A DNA stretch of 64,000 nucleotides. Origin: Armillaria gallica (Eukaryota > Basidiomycota > Agaricomycetes > Agaricales > Physalacriaceae). Where the stretch lies: the NCBI GenBank assembly GCA_037576215.1, contig JBANDB010000003.1, forward strand, positions 806,001 to 870,000. Direction: 5' to 3'. Positions 1-11,148 of the stretch are shown here, one piece after another (the stretch's first letter is position 1; every line of letters starts with the position of its first letter). The notes under the pieces were generated by a model. The model was not told the origin of the DNA. It saw nothing but the letters and a program-made list of their open reading frames with translations, and made no database searches. The position numbers were made by a program, and so were the translations under genes.

Positions 1-33
1 CATACGTGGCTCAAGCCGTTTGAAGCCGAATGG

Positions 34-249
34 ATGCTACGTGGCGTCAAGGAGGCAAAAACAGAGTCGGAGGTGAGGGCGATCCTAAAGAACTGGATCC
101 ATAAAACTAGGGTCGAGGAAGTAGTCGACGAAATGATTGATGGCTTAAGGAGAGCCACGCGTATCAACGCGCTAGAGTGGATGGATGAACTCCGACAACC
201 CAGACACTACATTTGCCAAGTGAGCGGGGGAAAAGGCCCTAACAACTGA
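34..249 (+). pseudogene. gag C-terminal / pre-protease remnant of the first Ty3/gypsy element
   Basis: A 71-codon open stretch in frame 1 directly precedes the protease, which is in frame 2. It is charged and low in recognisable motifs and has no CCHC zinc knuckle in the visible part. Its position makes it the end of gag or the gag-pol linker. Whether the frame change is a natural -1/+1 shift or an inactivating indel cannot be decided from one copy. Confidence 0.4.
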
Positions 250-250
250 C

Positions 251-3200
251 GTTCGAATCGAAATCCCGGGGAGCCGCACCAGCATCACTTCGTCAGCTTT
301 AATCGACAGCGGCTGCACTAGCAGTGCCATCGACCAAACCTTTGTCAAGAAGCATAACATCCCTACCCGAGCAACTGCAGCGCCCATCACCGTATATAAT
401 GCAGACGGGTCCAAGAACAGCGTGGGGCAGATCACCGCCTTCGCCCAGATATGCGTCATCATTGGAGATCACACCGAGAGCATAGATCTAGCCGTCACCA
501 ATCTGAAAGATCATGACATCTTCCTCGGACATGACTTGTTAGTAAGACACAACCTGCTAATCAATTGGCAAACCGGAAGAGTAATCTTTGCCCGCTGCCA
601 ATGCTGCCATACCCCGATCCCGTTACCGGATGCAGACCCATATGACAACTGGGATGAGGAGCTTGAAGAAGGCGACACCATCCTCGCAATAAACTTTGAA
701 GAAGCCATTCGCATCAGGGCGATGCGGCACGTAGCCAACGACTTAGCAGCTAAGGCAAACGCGGACAAGAAGGACAAAACGTTCAAAGAAATGGTTCCCG
801 AGTGGTGCCGAGACTTCAAAGACTTATTCGATAAGGAAAGCTTTGACGAACTCCCCGAACTGAAACCATGGGACCATGCCATCGAACTTATCCCAAACGC
901 TAACACCAACCTAGACTGCAAGGTCTACCCACTTAACCAGGAGGAGCAGGAGGAGTTGGACAAGTTCCTAGATGAGAATCTGGCCAGTGGAAGGATACGA
1001 CCTTCCAAATCCCCGATGGCTTCACCGTTCTTCTTCGTCAAAAAGAAGGATGGAAAGCTAAGACCCGTTCAGGATTACCGGAAGCTCAACGAAATGACGA
1101 TCAAGAACCGATACCCGCTCCCCTTGATCTCGGAACTTATGGACAAGCTGCGAGGTGCCAAGTACTTTTCCAAGCTGGACGTTCGATGGGGATATAATAA
1201 TGTTCGCATCAAGACAGGAGATGAGTGGAAGGCGGCCTTCAGAACCAACCATGGCTTGTACGAGCCGATGGTTATGTTCTTCAGGCTCACTAACTCGCCT
1301 GCCACCTTCCAGTGGATGATGAATGATATCTTTAAAGACCTCATCGCATCCGGAAAGGTTACCATCTACCTCGACAACATCCTCATTATGTCTAAAACCA
1401 AGGAGGAGCACCATTGGATCACACAAGAGGTACTGGCAACTCTACAGAGGCACAAATTGTTCCTTAAAGCCGAAAAATGCGAGTTCGAAGTCCTCGAAAC
1501 AGAGTACCTAGGTGTCATCATCAGCGAAGGCAGCATCCGCATGGACCCGGTCAAAATTAAGGGTATCCTCAATTGGCCAGTACCAACCAAGAAGAAGGAG
1601 CTGCAATCGTTCCTGGGATTCACGAACTTTTACCGACGTTTCATAAAGAGTTACAGCAAAATTGTGAAACCCATGACTCAGCTGACAGGCAATGACACGT
1701 GGAGATGGGGCAAGGCTCAGCAGGAGGCATTCGAACAGCTGAAGAAGCAATTGGCAGAGGACGTCATGCTTGCTATACCAACAAACGAGGGGAAGTTTAG
1801 AGTGGAAGCAGATGCTAGTGAAGGAGCCGTCGGCGCCATACTCTCTCAAGAACAGGATGGCAAGTGGAGGCCAGTTTCATTCTTGTCTAAATCCCTCTCC
1901 ATTACTGAACGCAACTACGAGATCTATGACAAAGAACTCCTGGCTATTATGCTCGCACTAGAAGAGTGGAGGCACTACCTGATGGGGGCCTACCAAGACT
2001 TCGAGATCTGGACCGATCATTAGAATCTCCAGTATTTCCGGAAGCCTCAGAAGGTGAACCGCCGTCAGGCTCGATGGATCACTGAGCTCGCAGAGTATCA
2101 CTTCACCCTTCATCATAAAGCCAGGACCGCCAACAAGAAGGCCGACCTTCTCTCTCGCTGAGCAGATCACAACCAAGGACAAGACGACAACGACCAGGTA
2201 GTTGTCCTATCCCCCGAGCATTTCCAGGCAATGATCATGCCCACCCTCGAGAGACCCATCAGAGGGTGCAGGCTGCCACCAGGAAAACCCACCTCTGGGA
2301 CAACGCTGTCGCTGGCTCCATCAACCATAACCGTGGCATGAAAATGAAGGACAGACTTGTTTGGTACGATGGCAGGATCTATGTTCCATGGGACCACGCA
2401 TTACGAGGGGAAATTATTGCCCGATCCCATGACCATGTCATGGCCGGACACCCGGGTATCGAAAAAACCAAAGAACTCGTGTTACAAGAATTCTGGTGGC
2501 CGAAGCTGAAAAAGGACATCGAAACCTACGTACGAGCCTGCAAGACTTGTCAGCGCACAAAGAGCAGCACTCAAGCAAAGGCAACACCTCTCCACCCCAA
2601 TGAAATACCTTCTCGCCTGTGGACCCACATCTCAGTGGACATGGTAACAGGCTTACCAAAGAGCAACGGCCATGACGCCATTCTGGTAATCGTGGATCAC
2701 TTCTCGAAGGAGATCATCCCAGTCGCGTGTTCCACCGAACTATCATCAGAAGGGTGGGCAAGGATTCTATGAGACGAAGTATATGCCAAGCATGGAATGC
2801 CCCAAGTCGTCATTTCAGACAGGGGGACAGTATTCGTATCCAAATTCATGAAGGACCTCTACGACCTCTTGCAAATCAAGGGCAATGCTTCAACGGCTTA
2901 TCATCCTCAAACGGATGGGCAAACCGAGAGGGTTAATCAAGAAATTGAAAAGTACCTCTGCATGTTCATCAACCACCTCCAGACCGATTGGGCAGAATGG
3001 CTTTCGCTCGCCGCGTTCGCTCATAACAATCAGGTACACTCCTCTACCAGCAAAAGCCCCTTCAAAGTCAACTATGGTTATAACCCCGACGTGTTACCGG
3101 GAACAAAAACCGCTGCACCATTCCGAACCCCCGCCTTGAACACCTTTGTCTCCAAAATGCAAGAGATCCATGCCACTGCCAAACAATCCCTCGAAAAGGC

Positions 3201-3927
3201 TGCACTACAAATGAAGGCGCAGTACGACAAGTCGAAACGCCCAGCCATCAAATACAAGATAGGTGACAAGGTCTGGCTCGACACGTCCAACCTCCACCTC
3301 CCTCGCCCAAAGAAAAAACTTGACGACAAGCGAACAGGCCCCTTCGAGATTAAAGACAAAAAGGGCGCCTCGGTGTACACCCTCACCCTCCCAGCCAACT
3401 GGAAGATTCATCCAACCTTCAACGAATCGCTGCTCACACCATACATCCCTCCGGTGTTTCCCAATCAGGAACAACCACCCCCTCCACCGCCCGACCTCAT
3501 AGATGGCGAAGAACACTACGAAGTCGAAAAAGTCCTAGACATTAGGCATCGGCAGGTACGAGGAAAAAGAGGAGAACCACTGAGAACGGCAATGGACTAC
3601 TTCGTCAAATGGAAGGGCTATGGACCAGAATCAAACAGCTGGGTATGGGAGGACGACATGGATGCCGACAAGCTCGTCGAAGAATTCCTTGCTGAACATG
3701 TTGACAAGATCCACACCGACACATACCAACCAGATTGGCAGTCGTATACAGACAAGGAAACTGGTGAGAAGGTGTGGTACGACCAAAACGAACTCTGGGA
3801 CCTACTGGGAGGCCACGATGACCCGTCACAGGACACCAGGGGACCGGACGAACCAATCCAAATACCGAGGATCCATCTGGGAGAAGGCTTAACAGCAGTC
3901 GGGACGCCTGCCTTAACGAGGGGGTAA
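251..3927 (+). pseudogene. pol of chromodomain Ty3/gypsy element (PR-RT-RH-IN-CHD), broken
   Basis: The reading frame opens with an aspartic protease motif (ALIDSGCTSS, near 290-320). Reverse transcriptase follows, with the usual YxDD region altered to YLDN near 1365-1380. RNase H comes next (VEADASEGAVG near 1805; TDH at 2015-2020). Integrase has the HHCC zinc finger (2430-2560), D residues in SVDMVTGLP and VVISDRG, and E in DGQTERVNQE. A C-terminal chromodomain (about 3510-3700, with DYFVKWKGY) would direct integration to chromatin. Frame 2 is broken by TAG at 2021 and TGA at 2159. The frame then shifts to frame 1 near 2250, and a further TGA lies at 2770. The final stop TAA is at 3925-3927. 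The three stops fit C-to-T decay of CAG or CGA codons. The YLDD-to-YLDN change also removes a metal-binding Asp. Confidence 0.85.
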
Positions 3928-4376
3928 TGTTATGATTTATTCATTTTTTGCCTTATCTTATCTTATCACGGGAAACCGAACCAACCAGGCCGCTGACCAC
4001 AGGAGTGACAAAGCTACAAGAAGACATTCCCATGTTATCACTTCATTGTTGCACCATATCGCTTCGCTATTGCGTTCCCATAGGTTCTCGCTCCAACGAC
4101 ACATGTTCATGAACTCTATCTTTCTTACACGGTCTATTATTAGAACCCTCACTTTGCGTACTTAAGTAGTAGCTCTCACTGTATGTACCCCAGCTTCGAG
4201 CTAACTTTAATCTATACTGAAACTATCGCTTAATTTGTTGCGGACAGCTAAAGACCTAGCCTTAACGCCTATTGACTAAGGGACTCATCGGTGACTGCCC
4301 GAACGCGAGACAGCCGTTGTTTACCCTTGATAGGAGTTCGGGTCTAATACTGGGGAGATTGTTACAACCTGTCTTC
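3928..4376 (+). repeat. Putative 3' LTR of the first Ty3/gypsy element
   Basis: TGTTATGATT starts directly after the pol stop codon, preceded by a purine run (GAGGGGG) that can serve as polypurine tract. The segment ends in TTGTTACA, giving TG...CA ends and about 449 bp. The partner LTR is outside the window, so the end point is tentative. Confidence 0.4.
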
Positions 4377-4820
4377 CCATAATAACAGCACAGGGTAGGG
4401 TGGGAAGGACTGGGGAAATCGTAACCTGCCTGCCTGTGATGTCATTGTGGAGAAGGACAACAGGGATAACCCAGCGCTGGCAAGGAGAGGTAAAGCTAGG
4501 AGAGCAGACACAGAGATATGAGTGAACATTGTAAAGTAAGATATGAGCTGTAGAGTTGTGAGGCCTTGAGGGCTTGAGAATAATACCTGCTGGTTAATCC
4601 TTCTCTTATAGCTTTCCGAGTTGTCCTCTCTGGGTGACAGAAATCATCAGTCGTGGAGTAGAAACCAAAATACAAGTTGATGAGCGCCCAAGTCAAGTGG
4701 GGGAACAAATGATGCGCATGATGCAGTCAACAATTGACAGGGCTGGTATGCTTTTATGATGCCAAGAGGGTAGTAAAAGTTAAGAAAATCATATCGGGTC
4801 AATATTATTTTTAACCCCTC
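4377..4820. other. Gap between the two retrotransposons
   Basis: No gene seen. Two short related segments (ACTGGGGAGATTGTTACAAC at about 4360 and ACTGGGGAAATCGTAACCTG at about 4410) look like decayed repeat ends. The last 20-40 bases before 4821 resemble sequence at about 18650-18720, which marks the site into which the next element inserted. Confidence 0.4.
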
Positions 4821-5118
4821 TGTAGGAGATTTGTGCTGGCTCTTTGTGCCGGTACTCCCATGTGTTCTCTCTCTCTCTATCTAATCATTTATCTCTACAT
4901 TTTATCTTACTGCATTTCTATTACTTATCCCGATTCTCTATTGATTACTTAACTTCATTTATTTCTACTAGTATATAAGACCGTAAAACTGTACTATGTA
5001 TGCCAGACTACTCTAATCGATGTTCTTCCAACTGGTCTTTACTAGTCTGACTTTGTCTACGCTTTGTCTACCCTCTTGTGTGCCGCTACTGCTGACTCAC
5101 CATCACAGTACCGTCACA
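4821..5118 (+). repeat. 5' LTR of the 13.45-kb element
   Basis: 298 bp, TG...CA. It contains a TATA box (TATATAAG, 4972-4979) and a (TC)n run near 4866-4878, the expected Pol II promoter layout of an LTR. It is paired base for base with 17976-18273. Confidence 0.95.
4972..4979 (+). promoter_or_regulatory. TATA box in 5' LTR
   Basis: TATATAAG about 140 bp before the LTR end. The same octamer is conserved in the 3' LTR at 18127-18134. It is the likely core promoter of the element's genomic RNA. Confidence 0.6.
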
Positions 5119-7773
5119 TATTTTTGACCTACAAGAACTTTGTTTTGACAAAACTCGACCTCGAAAAACAAAAAGCCTTACTGGCAAGACTTCATCGATT
5201 GGAATCCTCTGGCTTAATCACCTGGACCTCCGCACGACTTTGCCTCGCCATCCTAAAATTCCGACATCTTCTTGCTTCTCTCTACTTAGCGAAGTGGGCC
5301 ATTGCAAGCACGGCAGGTATGAGTTCAAGGACCTGAGTGAACAGAAATATATTATGCAGTCATGTAAAGCGGTAGCCAAAAAATATACTAAGCCTTGCCC
5401 GATGTCAGTCAGGAATGCTGGAAGAGTGTGTAACTCACCGAGAATTCATTGCCATCTGTTTCTGTATCATCCACAAGCCCAACATTGAATGTACAACAGC
5501 TTCCCAGCTTCCCACAGTGAATCAAATGCTCGCGATGCGCACGAGTGCAATTAGGCAATGATGGTTGCGCTGAGTTAGGTATCGACTAGAGGAGGTCAAT
5601 GATTGGAAACCCTGGTGATTCCCCACGCATTGAATATCAGTCATATTCCTTTTGCCAATGTCCTGAGAGAATAACACGTATATTTTGGATACCACTTGAA
5701 TAGCCCTAGCAAATGATGGCACAAATGATGGTACAGGATTGCCAACAGGGCGTATGTTCAATGACCAAGAATGGCATGCCAAGGAGAGGTCTTTTGCCAA
5801 GGTTGCATTGGCAAGCACATGTTGGAAGCACAGACGATCCCCTACATATCAAGGTCCAAAACACTCGTCTCCCATGGGATGTATATCATTGAGACCAGTA
5901 AATCCATAATTGTTCGAGAATCCAAGCGCAAAGAGACATGTGCCCACATTCAAAGTGACCTTGCAATCCATGACAGTCTTTGGATAAAGGACCACACATT
6001 CGTTAGCCATAAGAACTGCCATGTCAAGAACTAAAAGGTTGAGTCAATGTGCCTTCAAAAATAAAAGAATGCCCCACCAGTACAGGAACACAAGATTAAT
6101 GTCATTGCAGAATACTTTGACACAGCGAGCAATACCCTTTTCTGTGTTCGATAATGTACAAAGGTCTCGTGCAGTTCAATCACATCATGGGAAGGTCGCA
6201 GAACTGGTTCATCTGCAACAGCCTTTACGAATATTCTTATCGTATTGTGGAAGTTGTGGATGCATCAAATCCTGCAGACACATATCCATGCCACACCCAA
6301 AACGAGGCATAGCCTCTGCTGGTCCGTGAGCTGACTGCAATTTTGAGAGAGGGATTGGTGCCGGTTTCGATGGTGCCCAAGAAGTGAAGTACCTCCAGCC
6401 CATAGAAGAGGCCACTACTACTACAAACAAGATGATGGAGTCTTGGGACTGCCTCGGGCGGAAACCATGACAAGCAAAATCAGTGGAAGGAAAAGCTATC
6501 GCTGGCCATAGATCCCATAAAAGTATGGCGCTGAGTTGAAGGCCATTGTTTTATGATCATTTGTTAAATTTAAGAAATAATTGATATTTATTTATTTATT
6601 TCATATGAATATTAAACAGGTTAACAACTGACAAAAGAGTGGGTGTGAAGCGTACGTTGAAGCTGCTACCATGAAAACAGTTAACGAGGGCAAGAACCAT
6701 CTGTGGAGGCTGCAACCAAATAAGCAAACAGTCCCACCAGATAGCGACCTGATGCTACACGAACGAAAGTCAATTCCAGTTGCGAATAAGGCTCTACGTA
6801 GAATTTCTCAGCTGCAGAACAGTGAAGGTGAGATACGCACCTGGGGCAGAAACAGCAGTTGGAATCAGCTATACATAGCTGCGAGCAATGTTATTGGAAA
6901 AGCTGGTACACAAGGCAAAGATGGTATGGGACCTTGCTGTGGTGTAAATCAACATGAAGGTTTTGCTGAGGTAAATGTTGCATAAGTGTAGGTTCCCAGG
7001 ACTATTGGGGAAGCCTATAGCATACACCCTGTTCATGTCACCCTCCCCCAGCATCAAGTTGCTAGGTCGGTAGTGACGCAACAGTCCATGAGCCCAGTTG
7101 CGAATGAGTCTGTGTTGAATTTCTCAGCCGGAGAATAGGGGAGGCGAAAAATGCACCACGTACAGCTTCCTCCCCTTGTATGGTCATGACTCGTCAAACG
7201 GGCATGCAATATTAACATCAGAGGTTCGCATCACCTATAGATAGTTGCAAACAATTAGTTATTAGACTGCAAGAAAGAATAAAGACATGCAGCACAGCTC
7301 GAGTACCCAGCCCCAGGTTGATTGCATGTCACAGACTATAGCCAGCTGTGATATCCACCAGCCGCCAACAACTCAGACTCTCAGAGCTTGTTATCCACTC
7401 CCCTCATAAACGCTTCATGCCATTAAGACAAAGGGATCTTGCTGGGATTTCTGAGCTATTGAAGGGAAAGGCCCTGTCTGGTTTCCATTACAGGATCAGT
7501 GGAGGGAATGAGCGAGCGAAGGTTTTGCTAAGGCAAATCTGGGCGGTCAGGGTCACGAAATATAGTGATAGGTGAAGGTTGAACACGTGAGATTACCATA
7601 AAAGTAAATTGTTTGTCATTGTTAAGATCAGATGTCATTCTTAAAATTAAGGGTCCAGGTTGAAAAATCTGCCGTAAAAGAATGAATCCTCATAAACTCG
7701 GACTCATAATCTCGCTAAAATCCTGCTTCATTTTTTTTTCTCTTCGCCCTCATCACTCCTGAAAAATTTCACT
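5119..7773 (+). other. Long leader of the 13.45-kb element (between 5' LTR and gag)
   Basis: A 2.65-kb stretch with no convincing ORF and no motif I recognise. No canonical primer-binding site starting TGG follows the LTR; the first bases are TATTTTTGACC, so the primer is unknown. Segments near 6779-6980 and 7096-7550 share words such as GTTGCGAAT, GAATTTCTCAGC and AAGGTTTTGCT, suggesting degenerate internal duplications. Confidence 0.5.
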
Positions 7774-10700
7774 ATGGCACTGTTTACCCATTTGAAAGGG
7801 GTTGCTCCACAGTTGGAGCTCCTGCCTCAGGGTAATACAAAAAAGGCACCTGCCATTTCCACTGAGTTGCCACCCATTTATTCTAAAAATCGTACTGACC
7901 TTCTGGGGGATCTGGAAAGCCCCCTCACCAGTATTGCGAGTCTCTTGCCTGACAATAGTGCAAGGGGCTTGGGCCCTCTCTCCATAGATGAGAAGGGATT
8001 ATCCTCATGGCCTGTGAAGGAGGAGTCTGTGGTTTCAGATGATGCCAACCTTCCAGGCAACCAAGGCAGTTGCAAGAATGCAAATGAGCCGATATCCATG
8101 GGTTTTGTAACCGTGTTGGATGATGACCTCCTGGATCTACAGGATGAGTCAGTAGTTCTCCACCCTGACGATGTGAAGGGTTGGGAGACAGTTGGGAAGA
8201 ACAAGGGTAGATGTACCCCTTCCCCAGACCCCAGTTCGATATCAACCAGGTTTGTTGCTAGCACAAAAAATAGATTCAATGTTTTGACCAATCCTGATGT
8301 TGATGAGAACAAGGTCACTATTGAAAAGACCATTAAGTTTGTTCATGACGCAAGACAGAAAAACTTTAAGAAACAATTGGGAAATTTGTTCCACCAGTTT
8401 GTGAAGGACCATGAGGAGAACAAGGCTGCTGAACTGGCTAATGATGATGCCAGCGACAGTTCTGACACTGAAAGTGAGCTTCCCCTGCTCAAGGTCAACA
8501 AGGGAAAGGTCCGCGATTTCCACAACACATGTATCCCTGGAATTGCCAATGAAGACCTGGATCCTGAGAACCAACATCGCACTTGGGAAAATTTGGATTT
8601 CTTACAGATTGAAGATCCTGAGATGCAGAAGGCAATCTATGAGGGGATTGTCAATACTTGGAAGTCCTACAAGGTGAATATGAGCAAGCCTAGGCCTGCT
8701 GTTGCAGGCCCAAGTACCTCCAAGAAATCAAACCAGGTGGAGATTGTAGCAGAATCTTATGGTGACGATGCATTGTCTGATGATGAGTATTCATACACCA
8801 AACCCATACCTAGTGGAAGCCAATCCCATGACATCAATCGAGGCAATGTTTGTGATTCTCCTCCGGTAACAGGGAAAGAATCTTGGGGCAGTGGTGAGAA
8901 TATAAACTTTACCCCGCTGGTTACAAGCATGCTGACACCTAAAACTAAGAAGAAAGTTAGGATTGTCGAGGACAATAATAGCAGAGAGATGCTAGGATCA
9001 ACTATGGGCACCAGTACTGGCAATTCCAAGTCGTTTAGCCCTTTGCCATCAAATGCAAGTATTCCTGGTGGATTGCGAGGACACTCACCTATGTCTGGAC
9101 AGAATGTACCTGGAAACCCTCACATTGATTTGCAGCACATGATTAATGTGTCTCAAAATGCAATGCATAGTAGTAGGGGCCATGAGATGCCAAATGTGCA
9201 AACTGGGCCCGCATTCACAGCTGATCAAGTTGCTCCAAATAGCTATCTGGGAAAGGTCTTGAAGAAATTGGAATCAGGCAATGGATCTGGCATACCTCCA
9301 AATGATCCTGGTGATTCGAGTTCTGACTCTTCCTCCTCATCTTCATCTTCGTATTCTTTGGACGATGAGTCTGAACACTCCAATGATGACTCTAGATGAT
9401 GAAAGAAGAAGAAGCATCATAAGAAGAAGAAATCTTCACATTGTTGGTCCCGTTCTCAATCCCGTGAACGTTCCTCACCTTGGGAGAAGCCCATTCCTCC
9501 TTCTACCTATAATGGCAGTGATGACCCAAAGAAGGTAGCTCGTTTTATCCAGGAGTGCGAACAATACCTTAAGATGGTGAAAGTGGTGGATGAGGATAAA
9601 GTCTTTCGCATCTCTCAGTATCTTGAAGGCCCTGCTCGAGACTTCTATGACCAAAGTGTTAGTATGAATTACAACGAATGGAACATAGACACCTTTTTCT
9701 GGGAATTGTTCAACTATTGTTTTCCCTGTGATTATCGTGCTAAAGTTTGTTGAAAAATCAAGCAGTGTTTCCAAGGAGAAAGGGATGTACGAGCCTATGC
9801 CCATGAGCTGAAAGGCCATTACCATATGCTTGGCGACAAATCAGAAAGGACTCAAGTCCTACGTTTATGGTATGGACTAAGACAAGACCTTTGCCAGGAG
9901 TTGAGTGCCCATTATTATAACGAGGAGGTCAACACTTGGGAGGAAATCGTTGACATTTCTCATAGGAAAGAAGGGGCAAAAGCCCGTGGCGACTATGAGC
10001 ACAACTGTCATGCTAATAATTGTAATACAAACGAGACTACTGAACATAATAAATGGAATGACATACCTAGATCGAAACAGGATCATAGTCCCAAGCCAGC
10101 ATATCAAAGCTTCAACGATGAGCTGTGAGAACTGTCAGGTGTTCCTTGTAAAAGTCCCGTTCGTAACTGGGAAAAACCTGAAAATGAAAAGAAGGGCCCA
10201 TGGCGTGAAAACCGTCTCAATAAGAAACAAAGGGATGAATACCTGGCAGAAGGGAAGTGTTTCCAATGTGGAAAGACAGGACATATGTCTTGTCATTGTC
10301 CCGATGGTAACACTATTGCTTCTGGGTCTAAGTCCAGTCCTCCTGGCCATCGCAAAACTCCACCAATGTCTTCAGCGAGCATTCAGCTCAAGCTCAAAGA
10401 AGCTGACCATTTATCAAAAGTAGCGGAGAGCTCAACTAGCTTTCATCTAAACAATATTGGATTGAAATTGGCAGATGCAGAGGGCGACTCACCTCCCTCA
10501 TCCTCTTGGACATCCAGCAAGGCTGAGCAATGGCTCAACCAACCTATGGGTGACATGCTTGAAGAATGGTGGACCTGGCGCATGAATTCTGTCTCCAGCT
10601 GGCCAGATTCACTTGTGTTGGATGAGTCCAAGGGAACGGAGGGCAGGAATACAAAACAGTTTACAATGTACCATACAAAGGGCATGAAATATGTTCTCTT

Positions 10701-11148
10701 CAACTTGTTGCATGAGGAGCAAGATGAGATCCTGGTCCCAGCAGACATTGTTCAATACAGCGACATGATCTCTTGGTATAAATCTCACCTTGTACATGCA
10801 TATGGAATTCCCTACATGGAACAGCCCCATCCTTTAGCCAAGGATCTCATGGCTTTGTTCATTGAAGAATACCTGGACAATGGTTTTAATGATGAATTTC
10901 ACAAGGTAGCAAAGAGATTTACTGTATCTTACAAGACACCCAACATCTTCCATGTACGAGATTGTGTGCTCGGCCACAAATTCTGCCTGCCACGATCCAC
11001 AGCTTTACACTCAAAGTTCAAGTTGTACAATTGGTGGTTGTCCCGTGTACAGCGTTGGAAACAGAGACAAGCACATATCAATTGCTGGGCAGGATCAAAA
11101 GTGGGACTCGCTGGCATGGAGGGTGAGTATGTAGGAGATTCGACCTGA
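7774..11148 (+). pseudogene. gag of the 13.45-kb element, interrupted by in-frame TGA codons
   Basis: The frame starts at ATG 7774 with an acidic, low-complexity N-terminal region of about 540 residues, ending in a Ser/Asp-rich and then Lys/His-rich linker. A capsid-like region follows (about 9480-10000: QECEQYLKM, WELFNYCFP, AYAHELKGHYHMLGDKSERT). A CCHC zinc knuckle, CFQCGKTGHMSCHC, lies at about 10258-10300. TGA codons interrupt the same frame at 9397 and 9400 (tandem), 9751, 10126 and 11146. At each one the surrounding protein continues in frame, which fits CGA (Arg) decaying to TGA. Gag would form the virus-like particle; this copy cannot be translated through. Confidence 0.8.

Larger units (their letters stand above)
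1..4376 (+). mobile_element. Ty3/gypsy chromodomain LTR retrotransposon, 5'-truncated by window edge, degenerate
   Basis: The order protease, reverse transcriptase, RNase H, integrase, chromodomain on the plus strand identifies a chromovirus-type Ty3/gypsy element. Only the part from the end of gag onward lies in the window. A candidate 3' LTR follows the pol stop at 3928. The coding part has a nonsense TAG (2021-2023), TGA codons at 2159-2161 and 2770-2772, and a frameshift near 2245-2255, so this copy cannot encode its own mobility. The 3' limit at 4376 is a guess from a TG...CA pair because the 5' LTR lies outside the window. Confidence 0.85.

Noticed and set aside
7774..9399. 541-codon ORF as a host gene
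   Set aside because: It lies inside the LTR pair and continues in frame through TGA codons into a capsid region and zinc knuckle, so it is gag.
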